In this document: piece after piece, positions 10,171 to 21,500 of the stretch
Layout of the letters: the number at the start of each line of letters is the position of its first letter
Numbering within the stretch: the first letter of the stretch is position 1
From: Salvia splendens
Lineage: Eukaryota; Streptophyta; Magnoliopsida; Lamiales; Lamiaceae
Reading direction: 5' to 3'
Assembly (NCBI RefSeq): GCF_004379255.2
Contig: NC_056041.1
Location: 21,979,559 to 22,043,558, forward strand
DNA length: 64,000 nucleotides
Notes under the pieces: model-generated
The model's database searches: none
Seen by the model: only the letters and a program-made list of their open reading frames with translations
Told to the model about the DNA's origin: nothing
Program-made: the position numbers and the translations under genes

Positions 10171-11545
10171 GCAAAGCTTCAAATACTTCAGGTGAAAAGG
10201 GCGTCAGGACGATTACGTACTGACCAGTATACATGCAAAAATGGCTCGAGATGGAGAAGAAGGATAGCTGGGACTGATCAACCACAATTAAGGGCAAAGA
10301 AGTCATCTCACCACAAGGTTTTACCCTAAAATCAAGGGTAAGCCTCCCTATAAAAGGAAGCCACATGGAGAGAAAAAAAATGGATTCATCATCATCACTC
10401 TTAGGTAGAATTCTCTCGGTAGTTCAGTCCTTCAGCCCAGTCCAGAGTCTCGTTCATCGCCACAGCCATGGTCACTTGAAGATCATCAGTTCGCCGGAGT
10501 TCCATTCTTTCGTTCCAGTCAGCACGATCGTAGTTAGCAGTTCCATCGCCCGGAGTGGGAAAAACAATCTTTATTTGCTTTCTAGTTAATCTTGTTTGTT
10601 TTTCTCTACGTTGGATCTTTCGCATTTCCAGTATTTTGCTTATTTTGAAGTCTTGGTTGAGATCCAAACGTTTTCTAAATGCTATGAAGTTGTTTTCCAG
10701 CATCGGTTCATGTTTGTTTTCACTTCTTTCTGCCTAGATAGCTTAGATCTAGCTGTTACGGTAATTTCCAGTGAGGAATCGCATGTTTTAACTTCTGTAG
10801 TTAATCACTCTGAGTTTGCAAGTCTAGATAGCTGTTAGATTTTAGATCTGAATTAGTTAAGTGTGAAAACTCAGTTTACGTGATTTCTGCCACCCTGCAT
10901 GTTGACCAGTAAGCATAATTGCAGTTTTAGTGTTCGATCTGTTGATTTGAAGTTTTAATTGTAGATCTGTGTTCTTGAAGCTGTTAATCTGTGTTTTTAT
11001 GGTAATGAATCTGGTTTTGCTGGTCTGATTCGATTCACGTTGAAGAAGACAACATCTCTATCCAAATTTGGGACCACTTTTGCTTTTTGACAACTTTTTA
11101 CTTTTGTCCTTACCTTTCAGCTGCTACTTTTCAGATCTGCAAGCCCAGTCACCTAACTACCACTACCTTCTGATATTCTGTTTTGCCCAAAATAGAAACC
11201 TAGTACTCTTCGAATATTTTCTGTTTCACCATGTCCACGTACACAGTTGCATATCAGAATCCTCTCACACCTCCTAGTCAGTAGGATACCACTTTCAAAT
11301 TCTTGCCTAGGTAGAGACTCAACCCAAGCGTGGTAGCTAACCAAAACCTTTCCAGAATATCACCACAATCACTCCAACCGTCACCATCTCTGTGGGATTC
11401 GAACCCTACCTTCACTATACTACCCAGTAGAAGAGGGTTGAGGAATTATTGATACCAGGTTTTAGGCTTAGCAGGGGATTGTTTCATCCTGATCAGTAGG
11501 ATACACCATTTGCTTGAACGACACCTACGCAAACCTGCTCTTTCA
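10171..11545 (+). repeat. Probable 3' LTR and adjoining 3' end of the Athila element
   Basis: There is no long frame. A TATA-like TATAAAAGG at about 10348 is followed by a transcribed-looking leader. Near 11390-11540 the sequence resembles the ends of Athila LTRs (GGGATTCGAACCCTACC, then TGATACCAGG and ACGACACCTACGC). The motif TGACCAGTA or a close variant recurs at 10221, 10903, 11276 and 11490. The 5' LTR is outside the window, so the start and end cannot be fixed by comparison. Confidence 0.5.
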
Positions 11546-12265
11546 AATATATAATAACATTTAAAAATATAGAGTAAATAATATACAAATATTTTTACAA
11601 ATAAGAATATAAATTAATTATAAAGAATATTCATAACATTATAAACAACAATAAAAAGAAATTCAAATGGCAACTTTGAATCAAGCGGTATTAAAGACAT
11701 TCGAGGAACCAACACTTTATGGCCAATTTTATGGTCACCCAATACTTGACCCTCCAAAACATAATCACCTAACCGTGTAATTATCACCATATACACTTCA
11801 CAAAAAAAGAAATGTATTACAAATTCGATTAATAATTTTATCATACAATTAATTATATCTACAAATATCCATTACAACAATTTAATTATACCACCCCTTT
11901 AGGTTGAAATTATAGTAACTACTTTGGCACAATCTGAAAGGAATTAAAATTGTTAATTAGTTTGGTTTATTTACATGAATCTATTTTAAGTTTCATTATA
12001 ATTAAAATAAAAAGGTAACCACAACAACATTTATGAAATAATAAATTATATGAGTATAATAAAAAATTGATAAAAGCATAATCACATATAAGCATTTATT
12101 ATAATAATTATTTAACAAATTAATTTTTTCATACCAAAAGGAATACAACTCAACTACCTTCCTATGAAGGGGGCATAATTTAGTTGGTTAGTGTGTATTA
12201 AGAATTTAATATTTCAAAAATATTTTTATTTTAAAATTATATATAGATCAATTTTATATTATTAT

Positions 12266-12440
12266 ACTACATTCGTCTCACTTTAGAAGTCCTGGTTTAC
12301 CATATTCGGGTGTCTCACTTTTAGAAGTCCCGACTGAAATATTTCATAAATGGTAATACCTCATTCCATTATCTTTTTTCACCAACCGTCCTTTACATTT
12401 CTTAATATCTGTACCGAACTCAAAATGAGACGAAAAGAGT
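12266..12440. mobile_element. Degenerate MITE
   Basis: The left end reads TACATTCGTCTCACTTTAGA and the right end AAAATGAGACGAAAAGAG, an imperfect inverted pair. The interior has phrases common to the other MITEs here (CATAAATGGTAATACCTCA, CTTTACATTTCTTAATATC). Confidence 0.5.
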
Positions 12441-12544
12441 GATTATTATGATTATATTTTTATCAATCTTCGAGGTAAAAATATTGTTTTTACTTTTTAA
12501 ATTTTAAATATTATAAAACTTACACATATTCATATTAAATAGTA

Positions 12545-12795
12545 CTCCCTCCGTTCCCGATTAATTGTCACTCTTTTCCATTTCCATCTGTCCCTCAATA
12601 ATTGTCACACTTCTTTTTTACCATAAATGGTAAGTAGGTCTCACATTCCACTAACTCAGTTCACTCACATTTTATTATAAAACCAATATAAAAAAGTGGG
12701 TCCACATTCCATTAACTTTTTCAACCAACTTTTCTTTACATTTCTTAAAACCCGTGCCCGGTTAAAGAGTGACAATTAATCGGGGACGAAGGGAG
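12545..12795. mobile_element. Stowaway-like MITE (Tc1/mariner type)
   Basis: Its ends are CTCCCTCCGTTCCCGATTAA and the inverse TTAATCGGGGACGAAGGGAG, flanked by TA on both sides. It is about 251 bp and non-coding. CTCCCTCCGT ends with a TA target are the mark of plant Stowaway elements. Confidence 0.85.
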
Positions 12796-13065
12796 TATAT
12801 GATAATGATTAGAAAGAATTGAAAACTAAATTTGACAATAAGAGGATAAATTTGAATATAATTAGTGATATAGACCTTACTATAAATTAACTTCTAAAAT
12901 TAATTGGGAATTAATTACAAAAATATGTGTTGATGAATATTCAGATTACAAACCGATAGCTAAGTAATATAATACTATCATATTACTCTTAAATATTTAT
13001 TACAGAAAATACATTAAACAGCCAAAATATTATATCTTCATAAATTAATATTTGATCAAACATAC

Positions 13066-13165
13066 AGGAGGGGCCGCCGCCTTTTCCGCTTCCTCTCCGT
13101 CTTCCCAATCGGAGCCCACCGCCGATTCTTCCTCACGCCTGCTCGCTTCACCTATCCCACCCACA
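13066..13165 (-). other. GC-rich patch with a short acidic reading frame, possible exon fragment
   Basis: In AT-rich surroundings this patch has markedly higher GC. On the minus strand it reads as about 30 codons of acidic, coding-looking sequence (REEESAVGSDWEDGEEAE) ending in a stop just below 13066. It may be a captured or relic exon of an unidentified gene. No flanking exons were found. Confidence 0.25.
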
Positions 13166-13932
13166 CTAACATCATTTAATGTATTTACGAACTAATATAG
13201 CCATGTATTCTAACTTTATGAAAGAGTTCTAGAATGAAATACCTGGTTGAACATTTTATATTTATATTACGACTATATGGACCTTCAACGATGATTAATG
13301 TGGCGTGCTTTTGTAGGTGGATGAGTTGGTCGAACACGAAGACGATGAAAACCGATGAACACGATATCTACCATTGACGGCATGTGCTTGAGCTGAAATA
13401 AAAATATTTCTGCTGCATATCACAATTTTTGATACTATCACACGGTAATCTCATAATAGATGTCACACATTAATTTTTAGTTTTCTCTTCACCCAACACA
13501 TCTCGTGTCATTCCTCATGTATGCCATCTAAAATGGTACGGGATGGAGTATAATTTTTATTTTATTTTATCAATTAATAGATTGTATGTAAATGAAATTG
13601 AACCGGCATCTCAACATTAGGATCAATTTAAATAAATTTTGTTAAATTATAAAATTTAGAAGAAGTGCACGTTGAGCTAGAATAAAAAAGTAAAGATTTG
13701 TAACATCATCCTCTGATAGTTGTAGGAATCATACAAGCATTGAGTTGTAATGTAACAAGTATCGTAGATATAAAAGTAGTTTCTATGTTGAGTTGAGAAG
13801 GAGAGTTATATTAACTTAGTTTTTATGCTGAGAGCGATAGAGAAGCGGTTATAACTGCAAGAGAAGGAATGTAGGGTAGCAGCTTATTTGCTATTTATAT
13901 GGACGCCTATATTTAGCTATACACAAAGCGTG

Positions 13933-13940
13933 TATAAATA
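13933..13940 (+). promoter_or_regulatory. Candidate TATA box of the heptahelical gene
   Basis: TATAAATA lies about 145 nt upstream of the ATG at 14085, a plausible spacing for a plant promoter with a short leader. There is no transcript evidence. Confidence 0.4.
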
Positions 13941-14084
13941 CACATACGCATGATTGCAGCCGTCGACAAAATATCCTCGGTGAAGATCTCACCGGGAAAG
14001 AGAGAGCCCGTGTTTCCTTTTTCCGGTGGAGATCGATTGATCATGACAGTACTGACGATTGCGTAGTGAGCTAGAAATTGCGGA

Positions 14085-15260
14085 ATGACGATTTTGCCCA
14101 AGCAATTGTCAGCGGCTTGCGACTGTTACAAGAAGAGGAAGGTGGTCGCGAATTGCGATGCGGCATTGATCAATTTCGAGGAGCTGCCCGAGTATATGAA
14201 GGATAACGAATTCATCCGGAATTATTACCGATGCGAATGGCAGTTGAAGGATGTTGCTCTCAGCATTTTCTCTCTGCACAACGAGTCCCTCAACATTTGG
14301 ACGTCCGTGCTTCTTCCATTTTTGCTGTTGATTTCGTAAATTCTGTATCGTGTCGGTTGATTCACAAGTTTCGGAAAATGATAATTCGCAGGCATTTAGT
14401 CGGATTTTTGATATTCTCAAAGATGATGATAATGAGTTTGAACGAAAAAACGAGCCTCAGAAATGTCAGGGCGGTCTTCTTCGGGAGCGGAAGTGATGGA
14501 TGGTTGTCAATGATAACTGTCAGCTCTCTCTTGAAATCTCTCTCTTCACTCTCTCTGAAGAATGTATTTGAAGAAAAATATGTGGTTGTTGCAGGATTCC
14601 TACATAGGAAAGGTAGCTGGATTAGGAAGCTTGCATACACAAGAAGAGCATGCCACTTCAGTTCCTATATGGCCATGGCTGATTTTCTTGAGTGGAGCAA
14701 TGATCTGCTTGATTTTCAGCTCAGTTTCCCACCTCTTCGGCTGCCATTCCCGGCGCTTCCACTACTTCTTCTGGCGGCTCGACTACACCGGCATCTCCCT
14801 CATGATAGTCTGCTCCTTCTTCACCCCAATCTTCTACATCTTCGCAGACCAACCATACTGGCGCTTCTTCTACCTCTCCTCGGTCACCATACTTGGCGCT
14901 GCTGTAGTCGTGACCCTGCTCGCCCCCTCGCTAGCGAATGGCCGCACCAGGTCTTTCAGGGCTACCCTCTTCCTCTGCATGGGGTTCTCGGGTGTGGTCC
15001 CAGCCACCCACGCTGTGATCCTGCACTGGGATCAGCCGAAGATACGTGTGTCCCTCATGTACGAGGTTGTCATGTGGCTCATGTACGGAGCTGGAGCCCT
15101 TATCTACGTAACTCGGGTTCCCGAGAGATGGAAGCCCGGTGCGTTTGATATTGTTGGCCATAGTCATCAGATCTTCCATGTTTTCGTCGTTGCTGCTGCG
15201 CTTGCTCACTGCGCTGCCAGCCTCATGATCATGGACTGGCGGTGCAGCTTGCCGCCCTGA
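14085..15260 (+). CDS. Heptahelical transmembrane protein (PAQR/AdipoR-HlyIII family, HHP-like)
   Basis: I model two exons, 14085-14335 and 14561-15260, giving 316 residues. The donor is ATTTC|gtaaat. The acceptor at 14560 follows a long pyrimidine tract and keeps frame; the later ...gcag at 14594 would break it. The N-terminal cytosolic part contains [20 protein letters not shown] and [13 protein letters not shown], family signatures. Seven hydrophobic segments follow. The conserved zinc-site residues are visible: [11 protein letters not shown], and [12 protein letters not shown] near the C-terminus, with the Asp in [11 protein letters not shown] proteins are membrane receptors of the progestin/adiponectin-receptor type with reported roles in sugar and hormone responses in plants. 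The region between helices 1 and 2 is short here and is the least certain part. Confidence 0.85.
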
Positions 15261-15542
15261 GATTCTTGCTTTCTTCTCTCGCTTAGCTAGTCTACATGTT
15301 TAATATAGGCAAATGAGAATGATTAGCCACTCAGTGTAACATTAGTCAATTAATGGCTCTTCAAAAGTAAATAGATATTCAGCAGAAAAAGCAGCCTGTT
15401 ATTTAAGCTTACTCACATACTCCATTAACGTATCTGAAAAATGAGCAGAATTGGAATCTATGTCCATTTATTACAGAGGATTTAGTGTCACGTCAAAACC
15501 TGACTATCACAAAACGGCACAAGTTAGCCCGTATTGAACTGA
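15261..15542. other. Convergent intergenic gap
   Basis: The heptahelical gene (+) and the CLU gene (-) converge here with only about 280 bp between stop codons. It must hold both 3' UTRs; AATAGATATTC and similar AT-rich stretches could be polyadenylation signals, but none is clearly defined. Confidence 0.5.
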
Positions 15543-18500
15543 TCAGCAGGTACGAAGCAGTTCCTGTCGATTCCAACTCCGTGGTGAAGTATTTGAGCTG
15601 TCGACAAATTGCTGCATCAGTTCTTGAAGATCAAAACTCTCTGTTGCCTTGCCTGACTTGATGAATTTTCACCAAACGAGCTAGAACAATTCTGGTTTCA
15701 TACAGAACTTTCAACAAGAGGAAAGAAACGTTCCCCGATTAAGAGGAGACTTGCCTACAAAAATATATACTCAGTGAACTCAGTAGCATCTGCTTCTCCA
15801 TCATTGTATTCACCCCATCATTTGATTGTCTTTCTTTCTACATCCACCGATGTCAGTGCTCTTACCATCTGGAGGAATGTCGTTAGGAGATTCTGCATCT
15901 GCGTCGGTACACTCTCCTCCATGTTCACAATCATTATTCTTTACTGTCTGTTCGGAATGAGTTTTTTCATCAATATTTTCCTGTACTTCAGTTGTTTCCA
16001 AAGGGATTATAGTTGAGTCTGTCAATGATTCAGGTACATTCCCCTCTGCCACGGCATGCTGACTCACTTCTTCGTCAGCTTCAGTATTCTCTTCTGCGGG
16101 AGAATCAGTTGGATCTACTGAAGGTACCAGGAGTCCATCTTGAGTTTCAGGCATACCATTTGGTAATGGTGGGAAGCCATCATGTAACATTCCCACTCCA
16201 TTTGGTGATATAGGATACTCATTTGGGGTAAAAGGAATGCCATTTTGTGTGGAAATATAACCATTGGGAGCAACTGAATAACCACTTGTAACCCATGATT
16301 GGCCAGGTACAAATTCATTCGCGTGTGGATTCATTATTCTTGGAGTGCTGAAATGATTCGGGTCGGCGTTGTTTTCAGCAATCTGGAAAGCAAGCCTATT
16401 CCGCGGGACGCGGCTGCCAGATCTGTTATAGCCACCTGAGAGGCGAGGACCATATGGAACTCTAGCAGTAGCAGATTGATGCGGCGACCTACGGGCAGGG
16501 TTAACTGTAAGCACTGGTGCTATATTCACTGGCGGTGGCAATATTCCACCATGCTCTGTATAGCTAGGTAGTGGTATAGTTCCAAAAACTGGAACCATCG
16601 ACGGAGTGTATGGAGGAGCTGCAGCAGATAGTTTCTTGGATGTTTCCTTTCCAATCTCTGTATCGACTTGCTTTTCAGCTTCAGTGGGCGACAAGGCCCC
16701 ACTTCCATTAGCTTGGTTCCCTTCCTCATCCGTCAGCAAACCAACAGTTTCACTTTCATTACATGAACTAGCCTTGTTTTCTTCCTGAACCATCTTTTCT
16801 TTCAACCCAGAGGCATCATTCTCCACCAACTGAGTGGCAGTATCCGTAGGGTCTGATGGAGATACAAGATCCGCCACAACTTGAGTTTCTGATGCTTCTT
16901 TTTTGGAAGCAGTACAACTTAGGCCAATAGAGGAAGCAGAAGCCACAGCTCTTGAGCTTGGTTTGTGTCCATTGTCAGCTTCCATTGTTTCAACTGTCGT
17001 TTCTACTTCACTAACAGTTACATTATCTTGCGAATTTTCAGAAGCACCTTTAGTCGCATGTTGATCCTCCTCCTTCCTAGTTCCATTCATCTCTTTTACC
17101 TCACCCCCCAGTTTTTGAATTTGATCAGCCTCCACCACTTTCTTTGATGTTGATAATGTTGTATCAAAGCTACTCGTCTCCTTGATCGCCATCAGATTTT
17201 CTTCTGCACAGCACTCCCCAGAATTCTTCTCCACAACAGCCTTAACAATGGTACCTGGTGGAGCTAAAGCTACCTCTTTGTACGAGAAAAGCTTTCCAGC
17301 AGCATGAACACTTGAACTAACAATAGAAGCTTTAGCAACTTCACCAAAACCTGGGATAGGACTATTAGGTGCTGATTTTGCGTCAGTCAATTTCTCTTTG
17401 GCACTAGCTGGTGGAGAAGGACCGTTCGGCTTCATCTTGAGGCTAGCACTCTTGATGAACTTTTTAGGACCCTGTGGAACTGGGCCAGATGAAGCTGCGC
17501 TTTCATTTGGACTTGTTCTAGGAGAGCCGAAACTATTTGGTTTACCTCTAGACTTAGACTGATGAGAAGCAACCAAAAAATTGGTGTTCAATTTTGCAAG
17601 GCTTGGCCTCTTTGAAGCAGAGGGCTTGCGTCCCATAAGAGAGCGCCCCTTAGCCTCTTGCCATCCTTCTTCTGAGATATCATCCTTTTCAACATTTTCA
17701 TTCTGGTCCAACAATGTTTTCTCTCCTACAAATGAATCAGTCTTCTTAATCATGTCCAAAAACTGAGGCTCAGATTTGTTTTCTACTCCAGATCTATTTT
17801 CTTTATCTCTGGAGTTCTCTGCCACAGGTTCACTTTTCAATGTGAACTCTCCCTTTTGATATTCATCCATCGCAGTTTCCGAGTTTGGACTAAATTTTCC
17901 CTTGAGCTGTACAATAGTTTCTTGGTCAGGGAATGCATCAGGAAAACAGAAAACAACAAAATATTTTAGAAACATGATTTCAACCTTGGCACGAGCTTGC
18001 TTCTTTAGGGCTTCTCTAGCTTTCATCTCTGAATCAGGGGTTATGTAGTCCAATAGGTCCGAAACGCTGATTTCAAAGATGATGAACAAAAGTGTTTCAA
18101 ATCAGCTGTTTGAATAAATGTAGACTACTAAACAAATATATTTATTTAACAAAAAAACAAAGCCTTTTCTGTATAGTTTTAATATATTTTCATTAATCTG
18201 TAATGAGAGACTAAACTGCCATTAACTATTTGTCTTAGGAAGGTTAGACAAGACAGCAAGTATATTTGAATTTACAAAACAAGTATAATGTATTCCAACC
18301 TCAAATGGCCTTTGCTAGAGATGGAGGCGTCTGGTTTTGGAGTGCCATTGCGTGCAGCTTCTTGCTGCTCCAGCGCCTTGGACTCAAAATATTCCAACCA
18401 TGCAGCAGCATCCTGTAGATATTTAAAACAAGGTAAGGAAGTGGGGCACCTCCAAAGTCACTCTTTAATCATCAGGCATACGCATTACCTGTGTACGTAG

Positions 18501-21500
18501 ATCTTCTGATCCTAGTTTAGCCTGCAGTATCTGAAGAGTGGTCTGTTCGTGCTGAACACTCAGAGAATATGCTTCCATCAATGAGAGAGCAATTGCAATA
18601 GCATGATAACTGGCCGCTGTCTGGAAAAGAAGCAGTATACTCAGTAAAAGAAAACTTATGCCTTTTAGGCATTGCCATTCAGAAACAGTTACCGGAAGAG
18701 CTCTATTATGAAGGTTTATCAAAGGTCAACCATAAGTAGTAAATCTGATCTATGAATGAAACTGGATATATTATATAACCACCATATACACACAAAAACA
18801 GCAGAAAAAAGGATATTACTTGTATATGATCAGCTCCTAGAAGTCTTTGGTTACACTTGAGAGCCTCATGGAGACATCTAAGAGCAACATGGATATTCCC
18901 CAGACCTTCTTCCATCATAGCGACGTTAATATACGTTGCAGCAGTATTTGGGTGGGAAGGGCCGCAAGTTAGATGCAGGAGATATAATGCACGGTTGACA
19001 TATCTGAAAAAAATAAAATAAAATAAGTCCCTTGTTCCAATTTATGGTGATGTTTTTGGCGTACATGTAGAAAGCCCGAAGTGAAAGATACAGAGAATAT
19101 CTTTACTTACTTCAGTGCCAGCTCAGTGTGTTGGAGTCTATAGTAGAAGACAGCTAAATCTCCATAGCTCTTCATTGTGTCTGGATGATCCAGACCAAGC
19201 TCTCTCTCGTTGATATCTAAAGCTTTTTGCTGGTAAATGGTAGCCTATTCGTATATTATCGTATGATAAAGCCAATCAGATCAGAAGTTTATTTTTAAAA
19301 AAAATTGAAAATTAAGAGACATTTAGTATGCTCAGCAGTGTCCAAATTAAAAAGGACGCAATATAGTTCAGCAAAAGTATGGGTGGTGTTTTTTTTTGAG
19401 CTGCTGATATGTAATGGAGAAGGCAGTGAAGCATGCCCTTTTTATGTGACATTTCATGCTTGGCTTAACATTTTACATAGACTGTTAAAACAGTATTTTG
19501 ATTTGAAGGCTAAACAAGGACTCTTGATTTTTGTAGATTGGATTTGTATCCTCATACCTGATTAAAATCCCCAGTGTGGTAGAGCACCACAGCCAATAGA
19601 CTATATGCCCCTGCTGTCATGCGATGATAAGGACCACAGACGGAAACCAGTTTCGTGAGTGCCTTCAAAAGATTAATAATATGTTCATCATACTCTTTTA
19701 TCCCATTCCTGAGCATAGTTTTACCATTATCTAAAGCCTCTCGAAAGGTGGGGAACATATCATGTCATTAGCTTACCTTTGTTCCATAACTAACAGCATC
19801 TTCCAATTTTCCCTTGTCCAAGGAAGTCTTGGATGATTCCAAAAGTGTACGTCCATCGGCAGATGAGCAAGCAACATGCTGTTGGAAGACAAATGCTATG
19901 AGAACAACTTGAAACCACCTCGGAAGAAAAATTTTCAATATTTTCAAATGATCACGAACAGCATACTTTGTAAATAGGCACCAAGCTAATTATATCGGAT
20001 TTCTTGAATGGGAAGGGAGAATCCATATCATAGTCTCTCGGAACAAGTTCAAGACCAACCTGGAAAGAAATAAATTAGTAGAGCTACGTTCTTAGCTAAT
20101 AGCAGTCTAAATTTGCGTACCTTGTGGCACAGACCACGAAGAATAGCAAACTTTCGTATATCATTGCGTGCCTCGTCCTTCCATTGCCAGCCAAACCTCT
20201 TGAAAAGGAATGTCTCGACCCACTTCCATTTCAATTCATCATCAATATTTATATCTGCCTCACCATTTTGTGTGGCAGGTGTTCCCAGCAACAAATTCAG
20301 ACAAGAAGCAATTGATGAAGCCATATTAGCAATATCATCAACTGCTGCTATAACAGCCTGAAGGATATGCTTATAAGCTCGAACAACCATCTCGTGAATA
20401 CAAAGGGACTGAACATGAGGGAGCTTGTCTGCTAGTACGACCTAATAAGGATGATTCAAAAGGAAATAAGTTTGAGAGGAACTACAACGGTTAACAATAA
20501 CGTATAATGTGAAACAGGCAAAAAGCAAACAGTGGAGCAAAGAGATCGTTTTTTAAGCCTGAACATAGCATTTGAGAAGTTTAGAGGAAAAATATTATCA
20601 ATTCATAACATAAATGAATTAGATAGATAGATGCATGTGACATTGGAACCAATTAATATGTACCATGGTTTGACAGGTAAATGGGCAAGAAGAATACCAC
20701 ACCAGAGTATGCAGTGGAAAGCAATCAGGTCATAAACTACATAAAAATAAGAACACTAAATGAAATTACCACACGGCCCAAGGAGCACATCCGCAAACCC
20801 CTAGTGTGCATGAAATCTGTCAGCGTCCTACCATCAACCGGTGAAAGCTCGAGTGACCCGAAATCAGTAACCTGTCAGAAGAATATGGAAGAAAGTAATA
20901 AATATCATATCAGAGGTTCAACTACCTGTTAAAGATATGTTCTGAATAAGAGAATTACCAATTTTGGAAGGGCGGTTTCAGCATAGTATTTGTGTGCCAT
21001 CCCAATCAACTCTTCAGGTGACTGCAAACATCAATTTTCCAGAGAGATTATGTGTTAACTTTGCCACTATCTATAAATGAGAAGGTTTTGTTTCATTTTG
21101 TTACAATTCCAAAAGACCCTCTCTAGACTACAAATTTTTCCCAGAACACCTCTTGAGAGATGTAAACCAAAATAATAACACTGCATAAAATATATACCCT
21201 CCGTCCCACTATTAGTGGCCTACATGTATTGGGCACGTAGATTAAGAAAGTTGTGTTCTATGTATAAACTATAAAGTGGTAGGGTCCATTAAAGTTGACT
21301 AAACTTTTTGTGTGCACAAACTTCTGTTTTTGGACTAGGCAACATATAATCGGGTAGCCCAGTAAGGTATATGTGCCACTTATAGCGGGAGGGGGGAGTA
21401 ATTTATTACAAAAGCATAAAGGAGACCTTGAGGTGAAGACCAGTTTCTGATTCTTTAAGGCGCATATATGATGATTCGGGAAGCAAATTTTTCCACATAA

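Larger units (their letters stand above)
1..11545 (+). mobile_element. Ty3/gypsy Athila-type LTR retrotransposon, 5' part outside window
   Basis: The order is end of gag-pol, about 650 bp spacer, a third reading frame in the env position, then LTR-like sequence. The reverse transcriptase has FMDD in place of the commoner YxDD and is followed by a long extra frame, as in the Athila group of Ty3/gypsy elements. The element is dead: pol has three TGA stops and a frameshift, and the third frame is broken and split by a LINE. The 5' LTR, gag start and primer site lie upstream of the window, so the right boundary is only approximate, placed where the sequence becomes AT-rich spacer. Confidence 0.8.
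11546..13932. other. AT-rich intergenic spacer
   Basis: The sequence is strongly AT-rich with no long reading frames. It contains a degenerate MITE near 12270-12440, an intact Stowaway-like MITE at 12545-12795 and a small GC-rich patch at 13066-13165. The last few hundred bases before 14085 are presumably the promoter of the heptahelical gene. Confidence 0.6.

Noticed and set aside
14231..15148. 305-codon plus-strand frame over the heptahelical gene
   Set aside because: It crosses the intron and reads the second exon in the wrong frame; the membrane-protein frame keeps all family motifs.
15774..16016. Plus-strand 80-codon frame with hydrophobic stretches
   Set aside because: It is antisense to the last coding part of the CLU gene.
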